DNA of 41,892 nt from Lentisphaeria bacterium. GTDB taxonomy: Bacteria > Verrucomicrobiota > Lentisphaeria > Victivallales > Victivallaceae. Under the pieces are notes generated by a model. It was not told the origin of the DNA. It did not search any database and saw nothing but the letters and a program-made list of their open reading frames with translations. Below, piece after piece: positions 1 to 7,557 of this stretch; the first letter of the stretch is position 1; each line of letters begins with the position of its first letter. Both the position numbers and the translations under genes were made by a program. Location: the NCBI GenBank assembly GCA_017466125.1, contig JAFTUS010000185.1:1-41892 (forward strand). Reading direction: 5' to 3'.

Positions 1-297
1 GATACAGTCTCCGAGGGTATAGACGGAGGAATTAGGGATCAGATCGAGACCTTTAGCGGCGTTGAGATCCATTTGAAGCGCAGCACTCCGGGCTCCGGCA
101 ACGGAGACCGCCGGAAACGGGCCGATACGGATATACTGCATTTTGCCGCCGACGGAGCGGATATAATAGAAGGACTTGCCTCCGGCAGGAGTCACCTTTA
201 AGGCAAGGTGAGTAACTTGCAGATCATAGATATAACTATTTTTCGCTCCGGGAGCAGCATCCCGGCAATAAGCATCAGAGAGTTTCAATCGGATCAT
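1..297 (-). CDS. Tyrosine integrase, N-terminal part (runs off the left edge)
   Basis: Reading the minus strand from the ATG at 295-297 gives 99 open codons to the window edge. The peptide starts MIRLKLSDAYCRDAAPGAKN and continues with YIYD, LALKVTPAGGKSFYYIRSVG, a QYIRIGPFPAVSVAGAR block and LNAAKGLDL. This is the arm-type DNA-binding (DUF4102-like) pattern of P4/CP4-57-type phage integrases, with a K-x-F-Y-x-x-R core, an x-IGPFP turn and an AR helix. The catalytic recombinase domain (Arg-His-Arg-Tyr) would lie beyond position 1 and cannot be checked. A ribosome site AAGGA lies 9 bases before the ATG. The gene lies just past the 3' end of a tRNA gene on the same strand, the classic arrangement of an integrative element. 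Family assignment is by eye. Confidence 0.8.
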   Translation of the reverse strand, partial: MIRLKLSDAYCRDAAPGAKNSYIYDLQVTHLALKVTPAGGKSFYYIRSVGGKMQYIRIGPFPAVSVAGARSAALQMDLNAAKGLDLIPNSSVYTLGDCI

Positions 298-377
298 GGA
301 AGTTTTCCTTTCTCCCGCTCTGCTGACTATGTTCTGACTATGCGTTGAGGCAACTTTCAGAAACATTGAGCAACAAA

Positions 378-423
378 AAGCGAGTTTTTTTTAACCCCCT
401 TCCGGGCTCTAAAAAACTCGCTT
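378..423 (-). terminator. Rho-independent terminator of the tRNA gene
   Basis: A perfect 13-bp inverted repeat (AAGCGAGTTTTTT at 378-390 and its complement at 411-423) encloses a 20-base loop. In the minus-strand RNA the stem is followed by a short U-run. It lies 12 bases past the tRNA 3' end and before the integrase start, so it should end tRNA transcription. Read on the plus strand it lacks a U-tract. Confidence 0.7.
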
Positions 424-434
424 GACCTCAAAAA

Positions 435-509
435 TGGTAGCGGGGAGTGGAATCGAACCACTGGCCTTCAGGTTATGAGCCTGACGAGCTACCACTGCTC
501 CACCCCGCA
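435..509 (-). tRNA. Initiator tRNA-Met (anticodon CAT)
   Basis: The 75 bases fold as a full cloverleaf. Acceptor TGCGGGG pairs with CCCCGCT, D-stem GAGC with GCTC, anticodon stem TCAGG with CCTGA around loop CTCATAA, and T-stem AGTGG with CCACT around TTCGATT. The variable loop is AGGCC, the discriminator is A, and CCA is encoded. Bases 1 and 72 do not pair (T:T), and the D-stem has A11:T24; both are marks of bacterial initiator rather than elongator tRNA-Met. The usual three G:C pairs above the anticodon loop are reduced to two, with A29:T41. The adjoining integrase suggests that the 3' half serves as an attachment site. Confidence 0.9.
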
Positions 510-520
510 ATGTTTGGTGT

Positions 521-550
521 ATAATATATATGCTTTTTTGAAAAAAGCAA
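521..550 (-). promoter_or_regulatory. Promoter of the initiator tRNA gene
   Basis: On the minus strand TTGCTT (545-550) is followed after 18 bases by TATTAT (521-526), 12 bases before the tRNA 5' end. The spacer and -35 overlap a perfect 8-bp inverted repeat (GCTTTTTT, 1 base, AAAAAAGC; 532-548). Assigned by pattern only. Confidence 0.55.
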
Positions 551-900
551 GCGCATTTTTGTTTTTTTTATGATTTTATTGAATCCTGACGATTGCTGAC
601 GATTGTAAGATAGTGTGTCATAAGCCAAATGAAGTTTGAGAAAATTTCAAAAAATTTTCATCAAACGCTCTGTTGTGGATGACCATTGAGCGCAGCATCA
701 ACAACATTTTCCGCATACACGTACACCTGACCATCATTTTTTTCTTGCCTTTTGTCAGCAATCTCTGTCGAAAATCTTGAAGTACCGGTATTTGGGAAAC
801 TCCTGCCACAGAATCCAGATAAAGAATATGTCGAAGACGTCCTGACGACCTTCTACTCATAAAGGACGAATGAATACTTGAACCGGACTGTCTGATTCGA
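551..900. other. Region with no supported gene
   Basis: The only open frame of note is an 80-codon minus-strand stretch at 618-860 that is rich in Arg, Met and Leu and shows no recognisable motif or convincing ribosome site. CTGACGATTG occurs twice near 587-606. The stretch may be decayed gene material next to the integration site, but nothing identifiable remains. Confidence 0.4.
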
Positions 901-1175
901 GGAGCCCCGCCCCCTCTGGTGGCGGCAGTCCGCGAGACCGACGTTCGGCATCGCCGCCATTATCTGCCTTTTCATTTTATAAGCTCTTCCGTAATTTGCG
1001 TTGGGGGAGTCCAGAGGGGAACCCCGCCCCTCTGGTGGCGGCACACTACCAGCCTTTCATTTTGTAAACTCTTCCGTAATCTGCGTTGGGGGAGTCCAGA
1101 GGGGAGCCCCGCCCCCTCTGGTGGCGGCAGTCCGCGAGACCGACGTTCGGTGTCGCCGCCATTATCTGCCTTTTC
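901..1175. repeat. Compound GC-rich direct repeat block
   Basis: About 73 bases at 901-973 recur at 1103-1175 with about two mismatches. A second module of about 50 bases (970-1019) recurs at 1055-1104. A shortened middle copy starts at 1018. Each junction carries a hairpin in which CCAGAGGGG pairs with CCCCTCTGG. The inner 17 bases CGAGACCGACGTTCGGC (933-949; 16 of 17 again at 1135-1150) are the exact reverse complement of 41783-41799. This links the block to the palindromic repeats elsewhere in the window. Plus-strand open frames across the block are low-complexity and not supported as genes. Confidence 0.85.
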
Positions 1176-1179
1176 TTTG

Positions 1180-1212
1180 CCTACTTTCTTTTCCCGCCGA
1201 AAAGAAAGTAGG
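1180..1212. repeat. Perfect hairpin covering the rmlD stop codon
   Basis: CCTACTTTCTTTT (1180-1192) and its exact complement (1200-1212) flank a 7-base loop. On the minus strand it encodes the last residues of RmlD (YFLFGGKRK) and its TAG stop. There is no U-tract on either side, so a simple intrinsic terminator is unlikely. It may stabilise the 3' end of the rml mRNA or be an inserted palindromic element. Confidence 0.7.
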
Positions 1213-2050
1213 GGGAGGTCAGAAATTCTTTCAGGGCATCTTTCCAGTGCGGCATGGGGGGCAGTCCGGTAAGACGGTACATCATCTTGTCCAGACGGGA
1301 GTTTGCCGGGCGGGGTGCCGGGCGGGGAAATTCTGCTGTTGTACAGGGAACGATTTTCTGTTCGATCCCCAGCAAACGGAAGATTTCTGCCGCGAAATCC
1401 GCCCAGGATGCTTCGCCTTCACAGGTGGTGTGAAACGTTCCGACCAGTTCTCTGTGCTTCAGGATGTGCCGCAACTGTCTTGCGACTGCTGTGGTACTGG
1501 TGGGGTTGCCGATCTGGTCGGCGACTACTTTCAGTTCCGGGCGGGTCCCGTCTGCCAGTTTCAGCATGGAGTGAACGAAACTCGGCCCGCCTTGACCGTA
1601 GAGCCATGAGATACGGCAGATCACATGATCCGGACAGTGACGGCGCACCGCCTCTTCCCCGGCAAATTTGCTTTTGCCGTAAATGGTGTTTCCGCCGTTG
1701 GCAATATCAAATTCGTTGTAAGGACGATCGGAATTGCCCTCAAAAACGTAATCTGTGGAAATGGCGATCAAGCGGATATTGTTCCGGTGACAGGCGGCGG
1801 CGACATTGGCTGTGCCGAAAGCGTTGAGTTTATAAGCCAGGTCGATTTCGGTTTCACATTTATCCACGGCAGTCATGGCGGCGCAATGGATGACAACATC
1901 AGGTTTTTCCCGTTTGAGAAGGGCATCAAATGCTGCCGCATCCGTAATATCGGCTTCGGGCAAGTCGGTGGGGATCACTTCAAAATCAGTCAATTCATTT
2001 ACCAGAGTACGCCCCAGCATTCCTTTGCCGCCGGTCAGGAGAACTTTCAT
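1181..2050 (-). CDS. rmlD: dTDP-4-dehydrorhamnose reductase
   Basis: This 289-residue enzyme makes dTDP-L-rhamnose by NAD(P)H reduction of dTDP-4-keto-L-rhamnose, the last step of the pathway, in the cytoplasm. The N-terminus [16 protein letters not shown] is the Rossmann nucleotide-binding turn. ISTDYVFEG and YGKSKFAGE carry the Ser/Thr-Tyr-Lys catalytic set of the short-chain dehydrogenase family. RISWLYG and the C-terminal HWKDALKEFL are typical of RmlD. The start overlaps the rmlC stop by 4 bases (ATGA), so the two are translationally coupled. The last 12 or so residues (TSPYFLFGGKRK) look unlike the family; most come from the hairpin at 1180-1212, which suggests that a repeat extended or replaced the original C-terminus. 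It is the last gene of the rmlBACD operon. Confidence 0.95.
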   Translation of the reverse strand: MKVLLTGGKGMLGRTLVNELTDFEVIPTDLPEADITDAAAFDALLKREKPDVVIHCAAMTAVDKCETEIDLAYKLNAFGTANVAAACHRNNIRLIAISTDYVFEGNSDRPYNEFDIANGGNTIYGKSKFAGEEAVRRHCPDHVICRISWLYGQGGPSFVHSMLKLADGTRPELKVVADQIGNPTSTTAVARQLRHILKHRELVGTFHTTCEGEASWADFAAEIFRLLGIEQKIVPCTTAEFPRPAPRPANSRLDKMMYRLTGLPPMPHWKDALKEFLTSPYFLFGGKRK

Positions 2051-2619
2051 TGCAAATATTCCTTTGTCGTGTAGTCAAACAGTTCTGCATCAGCAAGAAG
2101 CGGATTTTTTGTATCTTTGTCAGAGAGAATGAAATTATCCACCTTTACCCGCCAGTCGATCCCCAGGGCAGGGTCGTTGAAAGCGACTCCCCGTTCGTGA
2201 GAGGGCATATAGGCGTTGTCGCACTTGTAAGCAAAAATCACCTCTTCTGAAAGCACCACGAACCCATGGGCAAATCCACGGGGGACAAAGAGTTGGCGTT
2301 TGTTTTCCGCAGAAAGTTCCACCGCGATATGTTTGCCGAAAGTCGGGGAGCCTTTGCGGATATCCAGAGCGACATCTAGCACCGCTCCCTGAATGACCCG
2401 CACCAGTTTCGCCTGAGTGTAGGGAGCCGCCTGAAAATGGAGACCGCGCAACACTCCGAAACGGGATTTGGATTCATTGTCCTGCACCCAGTTGCAGTTA
2501 ATTCCGGCATCTTTGTATTTCTGTTCATTCCACGATTCAAAGAAATATCCGCGGGCGTCTCCGAAAATGCGGGGTTCAATGATTTTGACGCCTTCCAGTT
2601 CAGTATCGATCACATTCAT
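2047..2619 (-). CDS. rmlC: dTDP-4-dehydrorhamnose 3,5-epimerase
   Basis: This is a 190-residue cupin enzyme that epimerises dTDP-4-keto-6-deoxy-glucose at C3 and C5, the third step to dTDP-L-rhamnose. Family marks are the opening [20 protein letters not shown], the catalytic-His segment [27 protein letters not shown], the [10 protein letters not shown] segment with the conserved His, and a central YKCDNAY motif. Length matches the usual 180-190 residues. It overlaps rmlA by 4 bases at its start and rmlD by 4 bases at its end, so translation of the three is likely coupled. No oddities seen. Confidence 0.97.
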   Translation of the reverse strand: MNVIDTELEGVKIIEPRIFGDARGYFFESWNEQKYKDAGINCNWVQDNESKSRFGVLRGLHFQAAPYTQAKLVRVIQGAVLDVALDIRKGSPTFGKHIAVELSAENKRQLFVPRGFAHGFVVLSEEVIFAYKCDNAYMPSHERGVAFNDPALGIDWRVKVDNFILSDKDTKNPLLADAELFDYTTKEYLQ

Positions 2620-3482
2620 TTTTCAATCATCCTCATCAGATATTGACCATATTCGGTTTTGAGCATATCGGAACAACTTTCCCGCACATCATCGGCGGTC
2701 ATCCAGCCGTTTTCGTAGGCGATCTCCTGGAGACAGGCGATCTGCAATCCCTGCCGGGTGACGATGGTCCGGATAAAGTTTGCCGCATCAAGCATACTGT
2801 CGTGCGTACCGGTATCCAGCCATGCGTATCCCCGCTTGAAAACTTCCACATTGAGTTTCCCCGCCTGCAGATAGGCGTTGTTGACAGCGGTGATTTCCAG
2901 TTCGCCCCGGGCGGAAGGTTTGATATTTTCGGCAATACGGACAACGTCATTGTCGTAGAAATAAAGTCCGGTAACGGCATAGTTCGACTTGGGTTTTGCC
3001 GGTTTTTCTTCGATGCTGACGGCTTTGCCTTTTTCGTCAAACTCCACGACGCCGAACCGTTCCGGGTCGCAGACGTAATAGCCGAAAACAGTCGCACCGG
3101 ACTCCCGCTGTGCGGCGGCGGTGAGCAGTTTTTTCAGATTTGCGCCGTAGAAGATGTTATCGCCGAGAACCAGCGCAACGGACTCTTTGCCGATGAACTC
3201 TTTGCCGATGATGAATGCCTGTGCCAACCCTTCCGGTTTTGGTTGTACGGCGTAAGAAAAGTTCACGCCGAACCGCTTGCCGTCACCGAGAAGACGGATG
3301 AAATTCTCCTGATCCTCCGGAGTTGTGATGATGAGAATATCACGGATGCCCGCCAGCATCAATACACTGATGGGATAGTAGATCATGGGTTTGTCATAAA
3401 CGCCGAGAAGTTGTTTGGAAACTCCGCAGGTAATGGGGTGCAGACGTGTTCCGGCTCCCCCGGCAAGAACGATACCTTTCAT
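2616..3482 (-). CDS. rmlA: Glucose-1-phosphate thymidylyltransferase
   Basis: This 288-residue enzyme joins dTTP and glucose-1-phosphate to dTDP-glucose, the entry step of the rhamnose pathway. The N-terminal [13 protein letters not shown] is the nucleotidyltransferase signature. VLGDNIFYG contains the metal-binding Asp. [19 protein letters not shown] and [15 protein letters not shown] are characteristic of RmlA. Length is typical (about 290). It starts 4 bases after rmlB ends and overlaps rmlC by 4 bases. The rmlA gene opens with the ATG at 3480-3482. Confidence 0.97.
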   Translation of the reverse strand: MKGIVLAGGAGTRLHPITCGVSKQLLGVYDKPMIYYPISVLMLAGIRDILIITTPEDQENFIRLLGDGKRFGVNFSYAVQPKPEGLAQAFIIGKEFIGKESVALVLGDNIFYGANLKKLLTAAAQRESGATVFGYYVCDPERFGVVEFDEKGKAVSIEEKPAKPKSNYAVTGLYFYDNDVVRIAENIKPSARGELEITAVNNAYLQAGKLNVEVFKRGYAWLDTGTHDSMLDAANFIRTIVTRQGLQIACLQEIAYENGWMTADDVRESCSDMLKTEYGQYLMRMIEK

Positions 3483-3486
3483 AGAC

Positions 3487-4551
3487 TTATTCTCCTGTTC
3501 CGAGGCGTTCCATTTTGTAAGCTCCGCTCAACACATGGGCGCACCAGTCGTCTTTGTGAGCCAGATACCACTCAACGGTCTTGCGGATGCCGCTTTCAAA
3601 CGTTTCCCGGGGTTTCCACCCCAGTTCACGGGCGATTTTCGACGGGTCGATCGCGTAACGCAGATCGTGACCCGGACGGTCTTTGACGTGAACGATCTGT
3701 TCTTCGTATTTATGTCCGTCTTTGCGGGGGCGCAGTTCATCCAGCAGAGCGCAGATGGTCTTGACAACTTCGATGTTCTTCTTTTCGTTGTGTCCGCCGA
3801 TGTTGTAGGTTTCACCGGGGAGACCGGTCGTCGCCACAAGGTAGAGGGCGCGGGCATGATCTTCCACATAGAGCCAATCACGGATTTGCAACCCTTCGCC
3901 GTAAACCGGCAGTTCCTTGCCGTCGAGGGCGTGGAGGATGACCAGCGGGATCAGTTTTTCCGGAAAGTGGTACGGACCGTAATTGTTGGAACAGTTCGTC
4001 ACCAGCGTCGGCAGACCGAAAGTGCGTTTCCACGCCCGCACCAGATGATCGCTGGAGGCTTTGCTGGCAGAATAAGGCGAACTTGGTGCATAAGGCGTCG
4101 TCTCACGGAAAAAGTCCTCCGGACCTTCCAGATCACCGTAAACTTCATCGGTGGAGATATGGTGGAAACGGAAACTCTTTTTTGCCTCATCACCAAGGGT
4201 ATTGAAGTACTTGCGGGCGGCTTCAAGGAGCGTGTAAGTGCCGACCACATTGGTCTGAATGAATTCGCCGGGACCATCAATGGAGCGGTCAACGTGACTT
4301 TCGGCAGCAAGGTGCATGACATGGGTCGGCTTGAAATTTTCAAAGACCCGGTCGAGTTCTGCTTTATCACAGATGTCCACTTTTTCAAAAGAGAAGCGGG
4401 AATTGTCTGCAATACAGGCGAGATTTTCCGGATTTCCGGCATAGGTCAGTTTATCGACCACACAAACGGCATCCGCCGTATCCTGAATAATATGCCGGGC
4501 GACTGCCGAACCGATAAAACCGGCTCCCCCGGTAACGATGATCCTGTTCAT
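3487..4551 (-). CDS. rmlB: dTDP-glucose 4,6-dehydratase
   Basis: This 354-residue extended short-chain dehydrogenase converts dTDP-glucose to the 4-keto-6-deoxy sugar with bound NAD+. Sequence marks are the N-terminal [11 protein letters not shown] Rossmann turn, [23 protein letters not shown] with the catalytic Thr-Asp-Glu set, and [14 protein letters not shown] carrying the Tyr-x-x-x-Lys pair. [18 protein letters not shown] and [12 protein letters not shown] are RmlB-typical substrate-binding segments. An AGGAGG ribosome site lies 6 bases before the ATG. It is the first gene of the rmlBACD operon, with its promoter in the 300-base gap shared with the divergent MFS gene. Confidence 0.97.
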   Translation of the reverse strand: MNRIIVTGGAGFIGSAVARHIIQDTADAVCVVDKLTYAGNPENLACIADNSRFSFEKVDICDKAELDRVFENFKPTHVMHLAAESHVDRSIDGPGEFIQTNVVGTYTLLEAARKYFNTLGDEAKKSFRFHHISTDEVYGDLEGPEDFFRETTPYAPSSPYSASKASSDHLVRAWKRTFGLPTLVTNCSNNYGPYHFPEKLIPLVILHALDGKELPVYGEGLQIRDWLYVEDHARALYLVATTGLPGETYNIGGHNEKKNIEVVKTICALLDELRPRKDGHKYEEQIVHVKDRPGHDLRYAIDPSKIARELGWKPRETFESGIRKTVEWYLAHKDDWCAHVLSGAYKMERLGTGE

Positions 4552-4595
4552 CCGAAACCTCCTGATTATTGTTGTATTTATTTACCTCAATATAT

Positions 4596-4623
4596 AAGAT
4601 AACACACTCCAAGAAAAAAGCAA
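4596..4623 (-). promoter_or_regulatory. Candidate promoter of the rml operon
   Basis: On the minus strand TTGCTT (4618-4623) is followed after 16 bases by TATCTT (4596-4601), about 45 bases before the rmlB ATG. A TATATT alternative lies just downstream. Pattern only. Confidence 0.4.
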
Positions 4624-4737
4624 ATATTTTTGGGGAGAAAGATCGATTTTGCCGATTTTCCTTCCGGCAGCACGGGAACGCTTTGACATAAGAGCGGACT
4701 TTTACGGACTTTGGCTGCGGCAACTGCCGGAACAATC

Positions 4738-4766
4738 TTGTAATTTGAGGGAAAAGGGTGTATATT
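4738..4766 (+). promoter_or_regulatory. Candidate promoter of the MFS gene
   Basis: TTGTAA (4738-4743), a 17-base spacer and TATATT (4761-4766) form a good sigma-70-type promoter about 80 bases before the MFS start. The -10 matches the TATATT boxes seen at several other genes in the window. Confidence 0.6.
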
Positions 4767-4778
4767 ATAGAGAGTTGT

Positions 4779-4807
4779 CTGTACTTTGCGGTACAGCCTC
4801 TTTTTTT
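4779..4807 (+). terminator. Small terminator-like hairpin in the MFS leader
   Basis: CTGTAC (4779-4784) pairs with GTACAG (4791-4796). Four bases later comes a run of seven T. The structure lies between the promoter and the gene and could attenuate transcription. The stem is only 6 bp, so this is weak. Confidence 0.3.
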
Positions 4808-4848
4808 ATCCGTTATTGTTTTATTCAATGTAAGGCTGAAGACATTTT

Positions 4849-6132
4849 ATGATATTCAATCGTCCTCTGACATTTGAAGAGAAAAAAAGTTCGCGGCATA
4901 ACTATTCGCTGTATAATATCGTCAACGGGGCAAGTTATATGTGCCTCGGTGAAACGGTGCTTATTCTGCTGGCGGTACAGTTGAAATGTTCCGACACGGT
5001 CGTTGCCATACTCGGTTCGATGCAGTATGTCGGATTTTTACTGCTGCCGCTGGGGAAAATAATGACCGCACGCACCGGGGCGGCGGGCAGTCAGGCGCAG
5101 TTCTGGGTCTACCGCAATCTTGCTGTACTGATCGTGGCGGCGGCAGTCCCGGCTTCTCTCTGGATCAGTAAGGAACTGGCTGTTATCCTGCTTTTGATCG
5201 GAGCATTTCTTTTCTACGGTTTCCGTGCGGCGGGTGTCGTGATGAGTCAGCCGTTGATCGGGGAGATCTGTGAACCCGCAAACCGCGGGCAGTTCATCTC
5301 TTCGGCGGCCGGGCTGTTTTATCTGACCGGCTCGCTGGCGTTGATCGTCATTACTCTGCTTATGCGGATAAGTTCAAGTATCTGGATCCTTTTTCTGGTG
5401 ATCGTTGCGGGAGCCGCTCTTGGCATCACCAGTTCCCGCTTTATCCGCAATATCCACGAAACCGACCGCATACAGCGTTCTGCGCGGGAGCCGGTCTGGA
5501 ACAAACTCGGAAAGGTTCTGAAACTGCAAGTGATCCGCCGTCAGATCATCGCCGGAATGATCGGTTATCTGGGGTATATGCTCACCATTCCGCTCTCTAT
5601 GCTCGCCTTGAAACGGGGGTTCTGTGTATCGGATACCAATGCTCTGCTTTTTGCATTGATCCAGTTCGGAGCCGCTGCCGGTGCCGGATTTCTTCAGGGA
5701 AAAATCGCAGACCGGTACGGTGCCCGCAAAATGCTGATCGCCGCTTACGGCTGTTTTCTCATCGTTTCTCTGCTGTGGGCTCTGTCGCCGGACAGACTTC
5801 TGCCGTTCTATCATGTTCTGATTTTTCTGATCGGGGCATACGGTTACATCGGTACGGGCAATGCTCTGGCGCAGTATTATCTGGAGACTGTGCCGCTGAA
5901 ACTTCAGATCGTTTCCAGTATCGTTATTTCCATTTCCACCGGCGTTTTTTCCGGTTTGCTCTCCATGGGGATCGCATCGGTTCTGCTGAAACTGGCGGCA
6001 GTTCTGAACAGCGGGGAACAGCCTTTTACTACTTACCGGATCTATTTTCTTATGCTTGTATGTCTTCTGCCGGTGCTGGGACTTCTGGTCTGGCGTCTGC
6101 CGGATGCTTCAAAAAAGCACTCCGGAAAATAA
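4849..6132 (+). CDS. Major facilitator superfamily transporter
   Basis: This 427-residue inner-membrane protein shows about twelve hydrophobic segments in two halves. The N-terminal loop HNYSLYNIVNGASYMCLGE opens the first helix. A conserved-looking loop with QGKIADRYGARKML after the seventh to eighth helices matches the MFS D-R-x-G-R-[KR] loop motif in the second half. The substrate cannot be read from sequence. The gene is transcribed away from the rml operon and is not part of it. Its TAA stop directly abuts the stop of the convergent methyltransferase gene, leaving no room for a terminator. The start is the ATG at 4849; its ribosome site (AAGG, about 15 bases upstream) is weak. Confidence 0.85.
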   Translation: MIFNRPLTFEEKKSSRHNYSLYNIVNGASYMCLGETVLILLAVQLKCSDTVVAILGSMQYVGFLLLPLGKIMTARTGAAGSQAQFWVYRNLAVLIVAAAVPASLWISKELAVILLLIGAFLFYGFRAAGVVMSQPLIGEICEPANRGQFISSAAGLFYLTGSLALIVITLLMRISSSIWILFLVIVAGAALGITSSRFIRNIHETDRIQRSAREPVWNKLGKVLKLQVIRRQIIAGMIGYLGYMLTIPLSMLALKRGFCVSDTNALLFALIQFGAAAGAGFLQGKIADRYGARKMLIAAYGCFLIVSLLWALSPDRLLPFYHVLIFLIGAYGYIGTGNALAQYYLETVPLKLQIVSSIVISISTGVFSGLLSMGIASVLLKLAAVLNSGEQPFTTYRIYFLMLVCLLPVLGLLVWRLPDASKKHSGK

Positions 6133-6903
6133 TTACGCCCTGAAATTCAATCTGACGTAATCAAAAAGAAAAATCGTTGCCGCCTGCGCCGCATTGAGCG
6201 ACTCATAGTCTCCCGGCATGGGGATCATGACGTGACGGCAGTTCGGGAGCATGGTCGCTCCGTTCGCCTCTCCGCCGATAACGATCACGGAGCGTTCGTA
6301 GAGATTTTCGGCAGTGAAACAATTTTCTCCATCGTGCGGATCGGTTACGCAAAAACGGTCGTAGCCCAGAGAAACAGCACAGTCCCTCAGGGCGGCAAGG
6401 TCGGGGAAACTGCGCAGTTTCAGCGCAAACTGTGCGCCCAGCGCGGAACGTATCGCCTTATCCCCGTAAGGGTCGATCGAGCCTTTGGTGTACCAGAGTT
6501 CAGTCAACCCCACCGCGCAGACACTGCGGACGATCGTGCCGAAGTTGCCGGGGTCTCCCAAGCGGTCAAGAGCCAGAATAAACGGATCGGCGGGCTTTTC
6601 TGTGACGGAGGGTTCGGCGGGAACCTCTGCCACGGTCAGGATACCCTGCGGCGTGACGGTTCCGGCAAGTTCATTGAGTTTTGCCTCCGGCACGATGCAG
6701 ACTTCGCCGGAGACGGTGCGCCGTTCCTGCAATGCCGCCAGAGCCTCTGCGGTTGCGACGCTGAAGCGGACCAGTTCCGGGCGGCGGAGCATCAGTTCAT
6801 CCACCGCCCGCACTCCTTCACAGATGCAAAGACCGGACTTCTTCCGCCCGTGACGGGTGTGAAGAGTCCGGATCAGTGCTTCGTTTTTACGGGTCAATTC
6901 CAT
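6133..6903 (-). CDS. TrmH/SpoU-family RNA 2'-O-methyltransferase
   Basis: This 256-residue protein should methylate a ribose 2'-OH in rRNA or tRNA using S-adenosylmethionine. The N-terminal part (about 1-95) resembles the SpoU substrate-binding domain, with LCICEGVRAVDELM and TPQGILTVAEVP. The C-terminal part carries the three trefoil-knot motifs: LDRLGDPGNFGTIVRSVCAVG (motif 1, catalytic Arg), VIVIGGEANGA (motif 2) and IPMPGDYESLNAAQAATIFL (motif 3). It follows the TPR-like gene by 3 bases in a purH-like/TPR/methyltransferase run. The exact RNA target cannot be told. Confidence 0.92.
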   Translation of the reverse strand: MELTRKNEALIRTLHTRHGRKKSGLCICEGVRAVDELMLRRPELVRFSVATAEALAALQERRTVSGEVCIVPEAKLNELAGTVTPQGILTVAEVPAEPSVTEKPADPFILALDRLGDPGNFGTIVRSVCAVGLTELWYTKGSIDPYGDKAIRSALGAQFALKLRSFPDLAALRDCAVSLGYDRFCVTDPHDGENCFTAENLYERSVIVIGGEANGATMLPNCRHVMIPMPGDYESLNAAQAATIFLFDYVRLNFRA

Positions 6904-6906
6904 GAT

Positions 6907-7539
6907 TTATTTGAAATCGCCGTTCTCCAATTGCAGGAGCAGTTGTTTGGAACTTGCCTCCCAGTGCTGTGCGCCGGAAGACTGGGGCAATGTCATTTTG
7001 AGCGTTGCCTTTGCTGCGGCAAGGTCTTTGCTCTGAATATGGAGACGTGCGGCGGCATACCGGGCTTCGGCGCGTGCGGCGGAGTCGGCCTGAACGTTGT
7101 TCAACACGGCATTGAATGCGGCGACAGCCTCCTTATTCTGTTTATTGAGTTCATAGATATAGCCGCTCATCAGTTTGGCGGCAGAACTTTCCACAGCGGC
7201 AAGTTCTTTGAGTGCGTCAGCATATTTTTTCTCTTCGACCAGCATTTTTGCCAGACGGATACGGGCGGAATCCGCTGCGGAATGACCGCTGAATTTTGCC
7301 AGTGCGGCACGGATCTCTTTTTCGCTGCCCGCCATGCCGAAGGCTTCATTGCCTTTGGCGATTTGAGCCTCTTTGTAAGAGGTGATGCCGGTGACGATCA
7401 GAATGACCGCCAGAACTGCAAGGATCACTCCCAACAGTTTTTTCCAGTTTTTGAGAATCCAGATAACGGCTTCGCCGTTTTCGCCCATGAGAGCCTTTGT
7501 GACTTCTGCATCCAATGCTTTTTTATCTTTGTTTTCCAT
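6907..7539 (-). CDS. Membrane-anchored TPR-like protein (YfgM-like)
   Basis: This is a 210-residue protein. Residues 1-30 are charged and cytoplasmic, residues about 33-53 form one transmembrane helix (LLGVILAVLAVILIVTGI), and the remainder is Ala/Lys/Glu-rich helical repeats typical of tetratricopeptide-like domains (KYADALKELAAVE, KEAVAAFNAVLNNVQADSAARAEARYAAARL, KDLAAAKATLKMTL). The layout matches YfgM/TPR_21-type proteins, which in Proteobacteria help periplasmic chaperones at the Sec translocon. Here that role is inference. It lies 18 bases after the AICAR transformylase gene, with a GAGAAAG ribosome site. Confidence 0.7.
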   Translation of the reverse strand: MENKDKKALDAEVTKALMGENGEAVIWILKNWKKLLGVILAVLAVILIVTGITSYKEAQIAKGNEAFGMAGSEKEIRAALAKFSGHSAADSARIRLAKMLVEEKKYADALKELAAVESSAAKLMSGYIYELNKQNKEAVAAFNAVLNNVQADSAARAEARYAAARLHIQSKDLAAAKATLKMTLPQSSGAQHWEASSKQLLLQLENGDFK

Positions 7540-7557
7540 TGTTTCTTTCTCCCTGTA

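Noticed and set aside
618-860. 80-codon minus-strand gene
   Set aside because: No ribosome site, motif or neighbour support, and a composition like random frame; kept only as a gene-less stretch.
901-1175. CRISPR array
   Set aside because: The units overlap, differ in length and have no short constant repeat with unique spacers; they are duplications of GC-rich intergenic DNA.
919-1609. Plus-strand proteins over the repeat block and rmlD
   Set aside because: They run antisense to rmlD or across repeats and have low-complexity Ser/Arg/Gly content.
4451-4828. 125-codon minus-strand gene in the rmlB/MFS gap
   Set aside because: Its 3' part overlaps rmlB in another frame and the rest covers the two divergent promoters; no ribosome site.
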